Positions 18,015 to 26,478 of a DNA stretch of 64,000 bases are shown here, piece after piece. A program made the translations under genes and the position numbers. The notes under the pieces were generated by a model. That model did no database searches. It saw only the letters and a list, made by a program, of their open reading frames with translations, and had not been told where the DNA came from. This DNA comes from CAVPTL01 sp963708725 (lineage in GTDB: Bacteria; Actinomycetota; Thermoleophilia; Gaiellales; JAICJC01): NCBI GenBank assembly GCA_963708725.1, contig CAVPTL010000010.1:328479-392478 (forward strand), in the 5' to 3' direction. Position 1 is the first letter of the stretch, and each line of letters opens with the position of its first letter.

Positions 18015-18131
18015 GTGTCCATCCTGATCGCCTCACTCACCGCCCCCCTTGCCGCCGCTCTCCTCGCGGCATTGTTCGTCGCCGCGATGTCGCATGGGCC
18101 CCGCGTTCGCACTACCGAGGGTCGGGATTGA
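18015..18131 (+). CDS. 38-aa single-span membrane protein
   Basis: GTG at 18015 with a strong AAGGAG 7 bases upstream opens a 38-codon frame. Residues 2-25 are hydrophobic (ILIASLTAPLAAALLAALFV), followed by a short charged tail (RVRTTEGRD). Its 3' end overlaps the convergent CtaG gene by 20 bases. The good ribosome site and coherent membrane segment argue that it is real. It may be a small oxidase-associated subunit, as it borders the oxidase genes, but no family is recognised. Confidence 0.5.
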   Translation: MSILIASLTAPLAAALLAALFVAAMSHGPRVRTTEGRD

Positions 18132-18879
18132 CCGCTACCGGGGGTGCGCCGCCGACAAGCTTGACTGCCGCAACACCGGCAGCCAGCAGTAACACGAAGT
18201 CTGACTCGAGCGCCATCGTCACCCCACCGATCTGCTGATCGGCAAGGGCGCTGATGTCGCCCAGCTTGGGAGTGTGCTCGTAGAAGCTGTAGAGGGGGTG
18301 GTTGGCGAACCAGATCACCGTGTCGAGCGGCGCGATGGCGATGAACGCGACGACCAGATACCACAGTTTATGGTCGGCGGAGAGTTCTCCTGGGACGATC
18401 TCGGGCCACCAGAAAGCCAGTCCGGCGAAGATCAGCGCGAGGTGCTCGACTCCCAAAGCGCCGCGGTTGGTGAGCGCGAAGTCGTACACCGCCGGAATGT
18501 GGATCACATACCAAACGGCCAGCCACAGGCCCAGCGCCGCCTTCGGGCGGGTAAACGTACCCAACCATTTGACATTCGCGAGCGAGCTGACCATCCAGGG
18601 AGTCAGGCCGAGCAACAATAGCGGCGGGGCCCAATCCCCGATGATCACGTTCTGCAGCAGGTGAAACGTAAGCATCGACGTCAGCGCCAGGTGCTCGATC
18701 GGCGACAGAAGACCAATCGCAATCAGCGCGAGCCCTACTGAAAAGGCGGCGCGTCGCCAAACTGGCACCTCCCGGCCGGTACGCCCGGCGACCCAGGTCA
18801 CAACACCGTAATCGATCCCAACGATCACGATTGCGGTGGCCCATTCCGGCTCGAATGCGAACTGCCACGGGTGGAGCAC
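18112..18879 (-). CDS. ctaG: Cytochrome c oxidase assembly factor CtaG (caa3 type)
   Basis: 255 aa, mostly membrane helices, with conserved pieces of the caa3_CtaG family: LSPIEHLALTSMLTFHLLQN, APPLLLLGLTPWM, VWYVIHIPAVYDFAL and VEHLALIFAGLAFWWPEIVP. CtaG helps insert copper into subunits of aa3/caa3 oxidases at the membrane. The His residues in EHLAL, FHLLQN and VEHLAL are candidate copper ligands. It is divergent from the SCO1 gene; both serve the oxidase genes at 20.3-24.5 kb. Confidence 0.85.
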   Translation of the reverse strand: MLHPWQFAFEPEWATAIVIVGIDYGVVTWVAGRTGREVPVWRRAAFSVGLALIAIGLLSPIEHLALTSMLTFHLLQNVIIGDWAPPLLLLGLTPWMVSSLANVKWLGTFTRPKAALGLWLAVWYVIHIPAVYDFALTNRGALGVEHLALIFAGLAFWWPEIVPGELSADHKLWYLVVAFIAIAPLDTVIWFANHPLYSFYEHTPKLGDISALADQQIGGVTMALESDFVLLLAAGVAAVKLVGGAPPVAVNPDPR

Positions 18880-18999
18880 GCCGTCCTCCTGGAGTAACCG
18901 GCCGACCCGTTGGGCGGCTCGTCCCTATACTACTCGAATAGGCCGCCACGGCAGACCCGCCGCGCGCGGATTACCCTGGTTTTTGAAGGGGTTCTGGAA

Positions 19000-19782
19000 A
19001 TGGCATTTTGGGCCTCACGGCGATGGGATTTAGGATTCCGGACAGTCGCGGTGGGAGTGATCGTCGCGGTACTCGTTGTGATAGCTGCCATCGTGGTCGT
19101 TACACGTCGTACGGCCTCCGCGACGACGGCACCGGTGGATGCGTTTCACGTGGATCGCGCGGTTCCAAACCTCCGGTTGCTCGACGAACAGGGGCACACC
19201 GTTTCGTTAGATCAGTTCCGGGGAAAGTACGTCGTACTGACCCCGTTTCTCACGCTGTGTCATGAGGTCTGCCCGCTCACCACCGGCGCGTATCTCCAGA
19301 TGGAGCGCGCCGTACGCGATGCGGGCCTGGGCAGCCGTGTTGTGCTGATCGAGGCGAGCGTCGACCCGTGGCGCGATTCGCCGCTTCGGCTACGTCGCTT
19401 CTCCCGGCTTACGCACCTCACATTTCCCCTGCTTACGGGCACCCCCGAGCAGATCGCGGCACTCTGGAAGTTCTTTCAAGTCGCCTACCGGCGAGTGCCC
19501 GAAGCCGGGACTCCGGACGTCGATTGGATGACCAAAAAGCCGCTCACGTTCGATGTCCAACACACCGATGGCCTGTTCTTCATCGATCCCACGGGCCACG
19601 AGCGGCTGATAATGCTCGGGATGCCCGGACTGACTGGACTCTCGCCGGAGCTTAAAGCACTTCTGAGCGACACGGGGCGGGTGTATTTGAGGAATCGCAA
19701 TCTTGAGGGCTGGACCGTCCCGCAGGCGCTGCACAATCTTAGCTACCTCGTGCAAAAACCACTACATGCACCCCCGGGATAA
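19000..19782 (+). CDS. SCO1/SenC-family copper chaperone
   Basis: 260 aa from ATG 19000 (MAFWASRRWDLGFRT, with GAAGGGG upstream). One N-terminal membrane anchor (VIVAVLVVIAAIVVVT), then a thioredoxin-like domain. The copper-binding CxxxC is in LCHEVCPL and the distal His in FDVQHTDGLFFIDPTG. SCO proteins deliver copper to the CuA centre of subunit II and reduce its cysteines. A possible -10 (TATACT at 18926-18931) lies in the 120-base gap to the divergent ctaG gene. Fits with the oxidase cluster downstream. Confidence 0.85.
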   Translation: MAFWASRRWDLGFRTVAVGVIVAVLVVIAAIVVVTRRTASATTAPVDAFHVDRAVPNLRLLDEQGHTVSLDQFRGKYVVLTPFLTLCHEVCPLTTGAYLQMERAVRDAGLGSRVVLIEASVDPWRDSPLRLRRFSRLTHLTFPLLTGTPEQIAALWKFFQVAYRRVPEAGTPDVDWMTKKPLTFDVQHTDGLFFIDPTGHERLIMLGMPGLTGLSPELKALLSDTGRVYLRNRNLEGWTVPQALHNLSYLVQKPLHAPPG

Positions 19783-19839
19783 CCCCCGGGAATGTATGCT
19801 TCGGTTTGGCCTAATGCGACGGTCGAAGGGATGGCGCAC

Positions 19840-20331
19840 GTGAGTTCATCTGAGTCAGATCAGCCCGAGGAAGTTATCGTCAGCGACACGCCCGGGATGG
19901 AGGTTCCGCCCACCGACGTTCCGCTACATCCAGGCCGTCTTGATGTGAGCGCGATTTACATGCTCGAGGCGTTCGTGGGTGTTTGGCTGTTCCTGTCACC
20001 GTGGATTCTCGGCGACTACCGCCACCTCGGAGCGTTGATCAATGGGATGCTGCTGGGCGGTCTCGTGATTGCGGGCAGCATCGCCAGTGCTGCAGCCGTC
20101 AGCGCCACGACCGAGGTGGTCGTGGATACCCACCATTGGTGGGGTCGCGTAACGATGGTGATCGGCGCTTGGCTCGTCGTATGCTCGCCGCTGCTCGATC
20201 TCGACTCGCTGGGCTCGACGGTGCTCAACAACGTGCTGGTTGGCATCACCCTGATAGTTTTAGGCGGGTTGGCATCGCGGGCGGCCACTACCCAGATCGA
20301 GGAGAGCGCAGGCACTCCGGCGTCGGTCTGA
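19840..20331 (+). CDS. SPW-repeat membrane protein
   Basis: About 163 aa from GTG 19840, chosen because GAAGG is 10 bases upstream; ATG 19831 and 19792 are alternatives in the same frame. Two repeats of the SPW family: AFVGVWLFLSPWILG and a weaker second IGAWLVVCSPLLDL, with four membrane helices. SPW proteins are small actinobacterial and proteobacterial membrane proteins without a proven role. Here it follows SCO1 by under 60 bases, so it may be co-transcribed with the copper-insertion gene. Confidence 0.8.
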   Translation: MSSSESDQPEEVIVSDTPGMEVPPTDVPLHPGRLDVSAIYMLEAFVGVWLFLSPWILGDYRHLGALINGMLLGGLVIAGSIASAAAVSATTEVVVDTHHWWGRVTMVIGAWLVVCSPLLDLDSLGSTVLNNVLVGITLIVLGGLASRAATTQIEESAGTPASV

Positions 20332-20340
20332 GATCTTTGG

Positions 20341-20481
20341 TCAGCGGCTGCGAGTGCGAGTTCGCAGCCACCCCCACGTCAGCACAATCACAAGCAGTCC
20401 GAGCGGGAGGATCAGGGTCAACGGTCCCGCGTCCGCGATCGCCCCGACGTCGTGCGCCGCAGATGTGGCCAGAGCGATCAC
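20341..20481 (-). CDS. 46-aa single-span membrane protein at the end of the oxidase operon
   Basis: GTG at 20481 overlaps the subunit III stop as GTGA. The product VIALATSAAHDVGAIADAGP then has a membrane span LTLILPLGLLVIVLTWGWLR and ends with basic residues. Translational coupling to coxC, the span and the in-frame stop directly before the cytochrome-gene border support a real small subunit, perhaps a subunit IV-like partner. No family is recognised. Confidence 0.5.
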   Translation of the reverse strand: MIALATSAAHDVGAIADAGPLTLILPLGLLVIVLTWGWLRTRTRSR

Positions 20482-21059
20482 AGTAGGTAAAACATGATGT
20501 AGGCGATGAGGTAGAACAGCCCGGTGGCATACCAAACCACAGCAAACGACGCCTGCCGTTCATCGACGGAAGCGAGCATCTGTTCGGCGGCGACCACCGG
20601 ATCCAGCGGTACCCGGCGGGCACGCGCGATCACCGTTTCGAGCCAGAATGACGCCCCGGTCAGGTGAATCACATACATCGCTGTGAACCCGACGAACACG
20701 CTCCCATAGCCTCCGGCGTGTGACGGCGAGAACCCGGGATTGACCAGCTGGACGATCTGGATCACGAGCGCTACCAAGCCCGCCGCCAGGGCGACCATCA
20801 TCGGCACTCCGGCGGTCGATCGAGCGCGGCGCCCCGCCGCATACCCAGCGCAGCTGACAACCAGGCAGACGAGCGTCGCGGTGCCAAGTCCGGTGGATGG
20901 ATTCTGGCCGTGCGGGTGCCACTGACCGTTCGAGTTGATCGTTCGCAGATAGAAGTAGGCGAACAGGAACGCCAGGAACATGAACGCCTCGGCCGCGACC
21001 CACAAGCGCGTGCCCATCGCAAGATTTCGATCGCCCACCGAGTCTGGAACCGTCGTCAT
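20478..21059 (-). CDS. Cytochrome c oxidase subunit III
   Basis: 193 aa, MTTVPDSVGDRNLAMGTRLW, with the subunit III segments FMFLAFLFAYFYLRTI, TALVCLVVSC-like helix 2 and GFTAMYVIHLTGASFWLETV, then a last helix TGLFYLIAYIMFYLL. Short five-helix form as in bacterial oxidases. Overlaps the coxI stop by 4 bases. Confidence 0.85.
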   Translation of the reverse strand: MTTVPDSVGDRNLAMGTRLWVAAEAFMFLAFLFAYFYLRTINSNGQWHPHGQNPSTGLGTATLVCLVVSCAGYAAGRRARSTAGVPMMVALAAGLVALVIQIVQLVNPGFSPSHAGGYGSVFVGFTAMYVIHLTGASFWLETVIARARRVPLDPVVAAEQMLASVDERQASFAVVWYATGLFYLIAYIMFYLL

Positions 21060-22981
21060 CGGATGGATCCCGGATCCGCGCCGTTCCCAAGCGCCGGTAT
21101 CGCATCAGGAAAGCCGTAGTCATACGGACCAGCCTGAATGGTGGGGATTTGCTCGAAATCGTATTCGGGGATGGGGACAGGCAGCTGGAACTCGAGGCCC
21201 CGCGACCTCCACGGATTCTGCGGGGACGGGATTCGCGCAATTGCGAGGGAGTAGACGAGATTCACGAGGAATACCAGCATTGAGGCGCCGAGGAGAAACG
21301 CCGACACACTGACCCAATCGTTGAGCGGTTGCAGGTGTGGAGCGTACGATGAGACCCGCCGAGGCATATCGAGCGCGCCGACGGCAAACAGCGGCAAGAA
21401 CGTCGAGTTGAAGAAGATGAAGCTGCCCCAGAAGTGGATCTTTGCGAGCGTGTCGTTCAGTTGGATTCCGGTCATCGTCGGCAGCCAGTAGTAGAGGCCG
21501 CCGAAGAACGCAAACACGAGGCCACCCATGATGGTGTAGTGGAAATGCGCCATTACGAAGTAGCTGCCGTGGAGCGTCACATCGCTCGGTACGTCCGACA
21601 GATAGACGCCCGACAGCCCGCCGACCAGGAAGTTGAAAAGGAACGCGAGCGCCCACAGCATCGGTACCGAGTAGGTGATCTTTGCGCGCCAGACCGTGCC
21701 CATCGCGACCAGGAATATCAGTCCGGTCGGCACCGAGATCAGCTCGGTGGTGAGCATGTAGAAGGGGCGCAAGCTCGAGTTAATCCCACTCACGAACAGA
21801 TGGTGCTGCCACACGGTGAAGCTCAGCAGCGTGACTCCGAGCAGGCCGGCAACCGCGACCCGATAGCCCCACAGCGGCTTTCGGCTAAACACGGGCAGGA
21901 TCTCGAGCACGATGCCGAAGCCGGGCAGCGCCAGGATGTACACCTCCGGATGCCCGAAGAACCAAAACAGGTTTTCGAACAGGAACGGGCTACCCCCGGT
22001 CGCGGCGGTATAGAACGACGTACTCGCAGTGCGGTCGAGCGCTTCCATCAGCAGCGCGGATACCAGCACGAGCGGAGCGAGCACCATCAGCGCCGCGGTC
22101 GACAGCATGCTCCACACAAAGATTGGCAGCCGCCGCCAGTTCAGCCCCGGCGCGCGCATGTTCATGATCGTAACGATCAGGTTGAGGCCATTCAGCACCA
22201 TGGCAACCGCGATCAGGCCGAACGAGAAGATGTAGGAGTCCATGCCGGCATTGGCGACGGTGGCCAGCGACGGATACCCCGTCCAGCCCGTTGGGATGCC
22301 GCCGAAGTCGATTGCCGACATCAGGATCACACCCGCCAACGGCAGCAGCCAGAACGAGAGCGATTCGAGCCGCGGGAATGCCATCCGCCGCGATCCGATC
22401 ATCAACGGCACGAGGAAGTGTCCGAGCGGCCCGACGATGATCGACGACGTCATCATGATCATCATCGTGCCGTGAAGCGTCACCACCGTCAGGTATTGAC
22501 CGGGTGAGAACACCGGCGCGGACGGTGACAGAAGCTCCGTGCGGATCAGCATTGCGTTGAGACCGCCGATGAAGAAGAACACGCCGATGCCGGCGAGGTA
22601 CTGGAGTCCAATGACCTTGTGGTCGGTCGAGAGGCACAGGTACCGCAGCGGCCCGCCGGCGTGACGGTCATGACCGTCGGTTGGCGGCCGTCCGAGCGCG
22701 GCGGACGCCGGGTATGCCAGGAAGCCAAGCCCACCGAGCCAACCAACGGTCGCACCGGCGAATCCGAGGAGGATGGCGACGTCGTTCTGACCCATATCCC
22801 CGATGTAGGAGAGGTGCTCCCCGATCCGATCGCCGATCCACCAGCCGATCACGAACCCGATCACCGCAAGCACAAACGCGGTCACGATGTTCCCGCGCCT
22901 CCAAAACGAGGCGCCGGGCGGAGCCGTTGGCGGCGGCGGAGCGGGAACGCTTTCGCCCGGTGTCACCTGGAGATCCGTCAT
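21056..22981 (-). CDS. Cytochrome c oxidase subunit I
   Basis: 641 aa from ATG 22981 (MTDLQVTPGESVPAP), overlapping the subunit II stop as ATGA. Two extra membrane helices lie in the first 110 residues before the canonical core, which starts at LSTDHKVIGLQYLAG. Haem and CuB ligands are visible: TLHGTMMIMM, GHPEVYILALPGFG (type A motif with Glu and the cross-link Tyr), WQHHLFVSG and HFHYTIMGG. It reduces oxygen and pumps protons. A longer upstream frame through coxII is not used. Confidence 0.92.
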   Translation of the reverse strand: MTDLQVTPGESVPAPPPPTAPPGASFWRRGNIVTAFVLAVIGFVIGWWIGDRIGEHLSYIGDMGQNDVAILLGFAGATVGWLGGLGFLAYPASAALGRPPTDGHDRHAGGPLRYLCLSTDHKVIGLQYLAGIGVFFFIGGLNAMLIRTELLSPSAPVFSPGQYLTVVTLHGTMMIMMTSSIIVGPLGHFLVPLMIGSRRMAFPRLESLSFWLLPLAGVILMSAIDFGGIPTGWTGYPSLATVANAGMDSYIFSFGLIAVAMVLNGLNLIVTIMNMRAPGLNWRRLPIFVWSMLSTAALMVLAPLVLVSALLMEALDRTASTSFYTAATGGSPFLFENLFWFFGHPEVYILALPGFGIVLEILPVFSRKPLWGYRVAVAGLLGVTLLSFTVWQHHLFVSGINSSLRPFYMLTTELISVPTGLIFLVAMGTVWRAKITYSVPMLWALAFLFNFLVGGLSGVYLSDVPSDVTLHGSYFVMAHFHYTIMGGLVFAFFGGLYYWLPTMTGIQLNDTLAKIHFWGSFIFFNSTFLPLFAVGALDMPRRVSSYAPHLQPLNDWVSVSAFLLGASMLVFLVNLVYSLAIARIPSPQNPWRSRGLEFQLPVPIPEYDFEQIPTIQAGPYDYGFPDAIPALGNGADPGSIR

Positions 22982-23838
22982 CCCGCTCTCCCGGTGGGAT
23001 CGGGGAAGTAACTGTGGGCAAACGGCGGCAAGAAGTGCGTCGCCGGGGCGTTGTGCAGTCGCTGAGCACGGATCCATCGCGCGAATCCGGCGTGGCTCAG
23101 CACGCTGCCGGTGGCAGCCATGGCGCCGTGCCACACCCCGCAGAGCTCCGCGCACCGGACGTTGAAGGTCGTCGGGCCGTGAGTTGTGACGTATGCAATG
23201 TTGTTCGCCCCCGGAACAGCGTCGGCCTTGACGCCAAGCTGATATGCCCAAAATGAATGAACCACGTCCAGTGACGTGACCATGAACTCGATGTTTCGGT
23301 GGGCGGGGAGCGCGAGCGCGAACGTTTCGACGTCGCCGTACTGCGGGAAGCGATAGGTGAACTGCCACTGTTGGGCGATCACCTGAACCTGAAGAGTATT
23401 CGGGCCAGGGGTACCGCTTGGGTGCGGTCCCTGGCCGCCACCGGCGCCCGCCACGCTGGCCTGAGGGTTATAGAGAGCGTACGTGCCGTATCCCGCCAGG
23501 CAGAGGACGATCGCCACCGTGATGATGAGCCAGGAGAGCTCGACACGTCCGTTGCCGATCATCGGGGGCCCGTCGTCCTCGCTCTCGCCCCGATCTCGAA
23601 ACGTCGCGAGCGCGTATCCGAAGAAGACCCAGACTCCGGCAAGAATCGGAATCATCACCGCCGCCAACACGATGTTGGTCGTTGTCTGATCTGAGGCTTC
23701 GACGCTGGCGCGGCCGGGCGGCATGTGCGGCCCGAGCAGGAAGAACAACGCTAACTCAGCGACCACGGCGAGGATCAACCAGACGACGACAACGGTGGTG
23801 ATCGAGCCGTCGCTGGCGGCGTGCGGCTCAGACGACAT
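22978..23838 (-). CDS. Cytochrome c oxidase subunit II
   Basis: 286 aa from ATG 23838 (MSSEPHAASDGSITT), which overlaps the upstream cupredoxin gene by 11 bases. Two membrane helices, then a CuA domain: QQWQFTYRFPQYG, DVVHSFWAYQLGVKADAVPG and the complete copper site CAELCGVWHGAM. No haem c CxxCH is present at the C-terminus, so it is not a fused caa3 subunit. Confidence 0.9.
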   Translation of the reverse strand: MSSEPHAASDGSITTVVVVWLILAVVAELALFFLLGPHMPPGRASVEASDQTTTNIVLAAVMIPILAGVWVFFGYALATFRDRGESEDDGPPMIGNGRVELSWLIITVAIVLCLAGYGTYALYNPQASVAGAGGGQGPHPSGTPGPNTLQVQVIAQQWQFTYRFPQYGDVETFALALPAHRNIEFMVTSLDVVHSFWAYQLGVKADAVPGANNIAYVTTHGPTTFNVRCAELCGVWHGAMAATGSVLSHAGFARWIRAQRLHNAPATHFLPPFAHSYFPDPTGRAG

Positions 23839-24466
23839 GCAGGAACCCATCCATGTAGCCAACGGTCTGCATCGGGCCGCCGTTCCCCATCAACCAACCG
23901 GCCGCGCACGGGACGAAGCACTGCCACCGATACCACCCCGCCTTGCCGGTGTGGAAGGTGAACGTCGTCACGGTGTGAGCTGCAGATAGCGGGCAAGGCG
24001 CCGCCACGGCGCACTGCTTCGGAGCATTGTCGGCCACGCCCTTGATCGGCACGCTGAGGCCGAGATCGGGGACGGAAAATGTGTGGGATACGAGGTCGGG
24101 GTTGAGCGCTGGCACACGCTGACCATTCACTCGGATCCCTCCCACCAGTCCGCGCGGTTGTGACAGGAACGGATTACGCAATCCACTGTCACCGTCGAAG
24201 TTGATGATCACGACGTGCACGGTGGAATTCGCTGGCAACTGAAAGATCGTCGAATGCACCCACGCACCAGACTGGTTCTTCACCAGGTACGACACCCAGC
24301 TGGGATGGGGCGACTGACCGAACGCCGCCACGGTCTGCAAAGTTAGCTGAGTGGTCGCACCGTTCGTGCTGGCGACAACTGTCTGTGGCAGCCCGAGGAC
24401 GTAGCCAAAGAGGTACACGCCGATCAGCAGCACCGCGAGCGCTGTGCCAATCAGAACTCCGACCAA
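23828..24466 (-). CDS. Membrane-anchored CuA-like cupredoxin with altered copper site
   Basis: About 212 aa, first gene of the oxidase operon. N-terminal membrane anchor (ALAVLLIGVYLFGYVLG), then a cupredoxin domain: His in VSHTFSVPDLGLSVP and a C-terminal WQCFVPCAAGWLMGNGGPMQ. The CxxxC spacing equals that of CuA in subunit II, but the CuA His four residues after the second Cys is Trp here and the Met is displaced. The start used is TTG 24466 (GAGGG upstream); a slightly longer start with extra basic residues is possible. It may be a type-1-like electron carrier or accessory subunit for the oxidase. Confidence 0.65.
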   Translation of the reverse strand: MVGVLIGTALAVLLIGVYLFGYVLGLPQTVVASTNGATTQLTLQTVAAFGQSPHPSWVSYLVKNQSGAWVHSTIFQLPANSTVHVVIINFDGDSGLRNPFLSQPRGLVGGIRVNGQRVPALNPDLVSHTFSVPDLGLSVPIKGVADNAPKQCAVAAPCPLSAAHTVTTFTFHTGKAGWYRWQCFVPCAAGWLMGNGGPMQTVGYMDGFLHVV

Positions 24467-24586
24467 CCGTCGCCCTCTGCTCAGAATGTTCTCACCTCAG
24501 CTGCGGACTATCCACCGCGGCACCGGTCAGGGCAAGCGCCGAACTGCAACTGTCATCGAGAATTCATGTGGCCCGGCGCCGCCGCC

Positions 24587-24615
24587 TTGGCACGGCTGTC
24601 CGAGTTTGCAATACT
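24587..24615 (+). promoter_or_regulatory. Promoter of the response regulator gene
   Basis: TTGGCA (24587-24592), 17-base spacer, AATACT (24610-24615). The start codon at 24636 follows with GAGGAGGGAT as ribosome site. The fit to the consensus is good in spacing and moderate in sequence. Confidence 0.5.
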
Positions 24616-24635
24616 CGGGCGAGGAGGGATCCGCG

Positions 24636-25310
24636 ATGCGAATACTTATCGTCGAAGACGAGCACCTGATCGCACGCTTCCTCGAGCGGGGGCTGCGGTC
24701 GGAGGGTTACACCGTTGCACTTGCTGAGGATGGTGTCGCGGCCATACACCAACTGACAGACGGGGAGTGGGATCTGCTCATCCTCGATCTCATGTTGCCC
24801 AACCGCGACGGGTTCGAGGTGCTTCGCGAGATCTCCGACCGCAAGCTGAGCATTCCGGTGATGGTGCTGTCAGCCCGCCGTGCCGTCGAGACCAAGATCG
24901 CCGCGCTCGACGCAGGCGCAAGCGACTACCTCGACAAGCCATTCGTGTTGGATGAGCTGCTGGCGAGGGTGCGGGCCCAGCTTCGCCGCGAGCCGGCAGC
25001 TGCGGGAGAGGCCGGGCCGGACACCACCCAGCGAGGATTTACCCTCGACGACCGCCGGCACGAACTCGAGCTGCTCGACGGACGCAGGGTGGCGTTGTCC
25101 GAGCGTGAGTTCGCGCTCCTGGAGTACCTCGGACGATCACCGAACCAGATCGTGTCGCGTGAGCGGATCCTCAACGCTGTCTGGCAGTACCAGTTCGATC
25201 CTCGCTCCAACGTCGTCGACGTGTACGTCGGGCGCCTACGGCGCAAGCTCGAGCCCGGCGTTCGCATCGAGACGGTGCGCGGTGGCGGGTACCGGCTGCT
25301 CGCTGGTTGA
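24636..25310 (+). CDS. OmpR/PhoB-family response regulator
   Basis: 224 aa, MRILIVEDEHLIARFLERGL. Receiver domain with the acidic pair (VEDE), phosphoacceptor Asp in LLILDLMLPNRDG and Lys in DYLDKPF. C-terminal winged helix: LSEREFALLEYLGRSPNQIV, RERILNAVW and VDVYVGRLRRKLEP, RGGGYRLL. It is transcribed towards the histidine kinase gene and overlaps its 3' end by 75 bases, an unusual arrangement for a pair normally found in one operon. Targets unknown; the nearby oxidase operon is a candidate. Confidence 0.9.
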   Translation: MRILIVEDEHLIARFLERGLRSEGYTVALAEDGVAAIHQLTDGEWDLLILDLMLPNRDGFEVLREISDRKLSIPVMVLSARRAVETKIAALDAGASDYLDKPFVLDELLARVRAQLRREPAAAGEAGPDTTQRGFTLDDRRHELELLDGRRVALSEREFALLEYLGRSPNQIVSRERILNAVWQYQFDPRSNVVDVYVGRLRRKLEPGVRIETVRGGGYRLLAG

Positions 25311-26381
25311 CCGAAATCCGGGGAGCACCACGATCACTCGAGTTCCTTGACCCGGGCTCCCCGAGAGCGACACCGTACCGCCATGGGCAGTCACGACCGC
25401 ACGCACGATCGAAAGCCCGAGGCCCGCTCCACCGAGCTGTCGATTGCGACCTCGATCGACCCGGTAGAAGCGATCGAAAACTCGGGAGTGAGCCTCCGGG
25501 GGCACCCCGTCCCCATCATCGGTCACGCTCAACTCGAGCCGGTCTCCCACAGCGTCGGCGCCGATTGCAATCGTCCCGCCTGGCTGCGTGTGGCGAACCG
25601 CGTTCTCGAGCATCGCGTCCATCGCCAGCATCATGCGATCGCGATCGAGCGGGATGGTGCCCGGGGTGATTGCACTCAGTCGCCAGTTACGCCCACCGGT
25701 GGCGTCCCAGCGGTGAAACAGCTCCTGGAGGAATCCCGTTATCGGCTCTGGAACCGGGATCACGAACCCGGGAGTGGACGCGCTCTCGAGCAGGAGCAGT
25801 CGGCCGATAACCCTATCCATCCGGTCGAGCTCGCCGATTGTCACCGTGACGGCGTCGTCGATGTCGGCCTGTGAAGGTTGCGGTAGCCGCTGTAGCACCT
25901 CGAGGTGGCCCCGGCCGATGGTGATGGGCGTAAGCAGCTCGTGTGAGGCATCGGAGACGAAGCCACGTTGACGGTCAAGATTGTCGCGCAGGTCGACTGC
26001 CAGACGCTCCGCGGTCGAGGTGGCCTGCTGACGACGACGGACGTGAAACACCATCGCCAGAAACATGAGCGTCATCAGTGGCACCTCGGTGAGCTCCGCC
26101 CAGTCCTCGCGGCCCGCGTGGATCGCCAACAACGTCATCAGAGCCGTGGAGATCGCCACAAAGGTGATGCCCGCCACGACCCGCCCGGCCCGCCAAGCAC
26201 GGAATCCATAGAGAATTGTGAAACTGACGTAGACGAAGTGAAACGGCACCGTCTCGAGCCCGTGTGGCCCGTCGAGTTCAACCAGCGCCGCCATCGCGGC
26301 CAGGTTGGCGATTGCGAACACCAACCACGCGTAGTCGATCCGATCGCCGACGAACAGCCACGGCGGGAAAATCCGCTGCAT
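25236..26381 (-). CDS. Sensor histidine kinase
   Basis: About 381 aa from ATG 26381; a start at 26456 in the same frame is possible and neither has a clear ribosome site. Four N-terminal membrane helices without a large periplasmic loop (e.g. YAWLVFAIANLAAMAALV, GITFVAISTALMTLLAIH). Dimerisation domain with phosphoacceptor His in FVSDASHELLTPITIGRGHL, N box MLENAVRHT, G boxes TDDGDGVPPEAH and GGAGLGLSIVRAV. The last 24 codons are antisense to the response regulator. Probable partner of that regulator. Confidence 0.88.
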   Translation of the reverse strand: MQRIFPPWLFVGDRIDYAWLVFAIANLAAMAALVELDGPHGLETVPFHFVYVSFTILYGFRAWRAGRVVAGITFVAISTALMTLLAIHAGREDWAELTEVPLMTLMFLAMVFHVRRRQQATSTAERLAVDLRDNLDRQRGFVSDASHELLTPITIGRGHLEVLQRLPQPSQADIDDAVTVTIGELDRMDRVIGRLLLLESASTPGFVIPVPEPITGFLQELFHRWDATGGRNWRLSAITPGTIPLDRDRMMLAMDAMLENAVRHTQPGGTIAIGADAVGDRLELSVTDDGDGVPPEAHSRVFDRFYRVDRGRNRQLGGAGLGLSIVRAVVTAHGGTVSLSGSPGQGTRVIVVLPGFRSTSEQPVPATAHRLDANAGLELAP

Positions 26382-26478
26382 GCCGCCAAGGCTACCGCCG
26401 ATGCGGCGACACTGTAAAGGGCGCACAGGCCGGATCTCGAACTTCGTTCGGGTCATGGCGGCAAGGCCACCGCCCCGC

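Noticed and set aside
19775..19798. cccccgggataacccccggg after the SCO1 gene as a terminator hairpin
   Set aside because: It is a direct repeat of two CCCGGG palindromes rather than a stable stem-loop with tail, and the SPW gene follows closely on the same strand.
25311..25370. Inverted repeat ggggagc ... gctcccc after the response regulator as a terminator
   Set aside because: The arms are more than 30 bases apart, there is no T-run, and the stretch is coding for the histidine kinase on the other strand.
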